DNA of 5,965 bases from Thermoplasmata archaeon (GTDB taxonomy: Archaea > Thermoplasmatota > Thermoplasmata > Thermoplasmatales > Thermoplasmataceae). Shown in pieces: positions 5,816 through 5,965 of the stretch; position 1 is the stretch's first letter, and the number at the start of each line of letters is the position of its first letter. A model generated the notes under the pieces. It had not been told where the DNA came from, did no database searches, and was given only the letters and a program-made list of their open reading frames with translations. The stretch covers positions 1,779-7,743 of the forward strand of contig JAJZOK010000088.1 of assembly GCA_021811525.1 (NCBI GenBank), given 5' to 3'. The position numbers and the translations under genes were made by a program.

Positions 5816-5965
5816 CTATTTCAAAAGGTGCTCTGGCACATTCATTCCCTTCACGAGGTCGGAAGTGGACTCTGCATTCCTAATTACAGAGACACCTTGA
5901 GGGCCGATCAATATCTCTGCTGGCCTGAGGTGCCCGTTGTAATTGCTGCTCATGCTTGACACATA
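5816..5965 (-). CDS. lysA: Diaminopimelate decarboxylase, C-terminal end (partial)
   Basis: The last 49 codons of a minus-strand gene run into the right edge and end in TAG at 5818-5816. The peptide begins YVSSMSSNYNGHLRPAEILI and continues to a VIRNAESTSDLV stretch. This matches the C-terminal pattern of diaminopimelate decarboxylase, GAY..SM.SNYN..RPAEVL followed by VIRRRETYEDLL. The enzyme is PLP-dependent (fold type III) and removes CO2 from meso-diaminopimelate to give lysine, the last step of the diaminopimelate route. The first visible Tyr corresponds to the conserved GAY tyrosine near the PLP. About 29 residues beyond RPAEILI is a normal tail, so the gene looks intact at this end. A related fold III decarboxylase is a less likely alternative. 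It is convergent with the acetyltransferase gene. Confidence 0.78.
   Translation of the reverse strand, partial: YVSSMSSNYNGHLRPAEILIGPQGVSVIRNAESTSDLVKGMNVPEHLLK

Overview
The window looks like a piece of an archaeal chromosome, most likely from the Thermoplasmatales or a close relative. Three things point there. The solute-binding protein has a cleavable signal peptide without a lipobox, many N-glycosylation sequons and a C-terminal membrane anchor with a basic tail. The two divergent genes have TATA-like boxes centred 26 bases before their start codons, as expected for leaderless archaeal transcripts. Inner genes carry GGAGGT or GGTGA ribosome binding sites, and transcript ends are T-tracts. 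The genus cannot be fixed from the sequence alone.

Layout. The minus strand from 2893 down to 1 holds a tightly packed ABC importer operon of the peptide/opine/nickel (Dpp/Opp) type. Its order is permease dppB (GTG start), permease dppC (4-base overlap with dppB), ATPase dppD (one base after dppC), then the first codons of a further gene at the left edge, presumably the partner ATPase dppF. A 155-base AT-rich divergent promoter region (2894-3048) separates this operon from a plus-strand gene for the matching family 5 extracellular solute-binding protein (3049-4803). T-tracts follow it. Next comes a plus-strand two-domain GNAT-like acetyltransferase of unknown substrate (4903-5781). The right edge holds the convergent C-terminal end of a diaminopimelate decarboxylase gene (lysA, minus strand, 5816-5965).

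How they work together. The anchored binding protein would capture peptides or oligosaccharides outside the cell. DppB and DppC form the channel, and DppD with the presumed DppF drives uptake with ATP. The exact substrate cannot be read from the sequence. The acetyltransferase has its own ribosome binding site and probably its own promoter, so a functional link to the transporter is only positional. LysA is lysine biosynthesis and probably unrelated.

No mobile element, CRISPR array, tRNA or rRNA was recognised. Most of the window is a conventional transport locus. The points most worth a second look are the mirrored leaderless promoters with a shared inverted repeat, the four-cysteine tail of DppD, the heavily sequon-loaded binding protein, and the uncharacterised double-GNAT protein.
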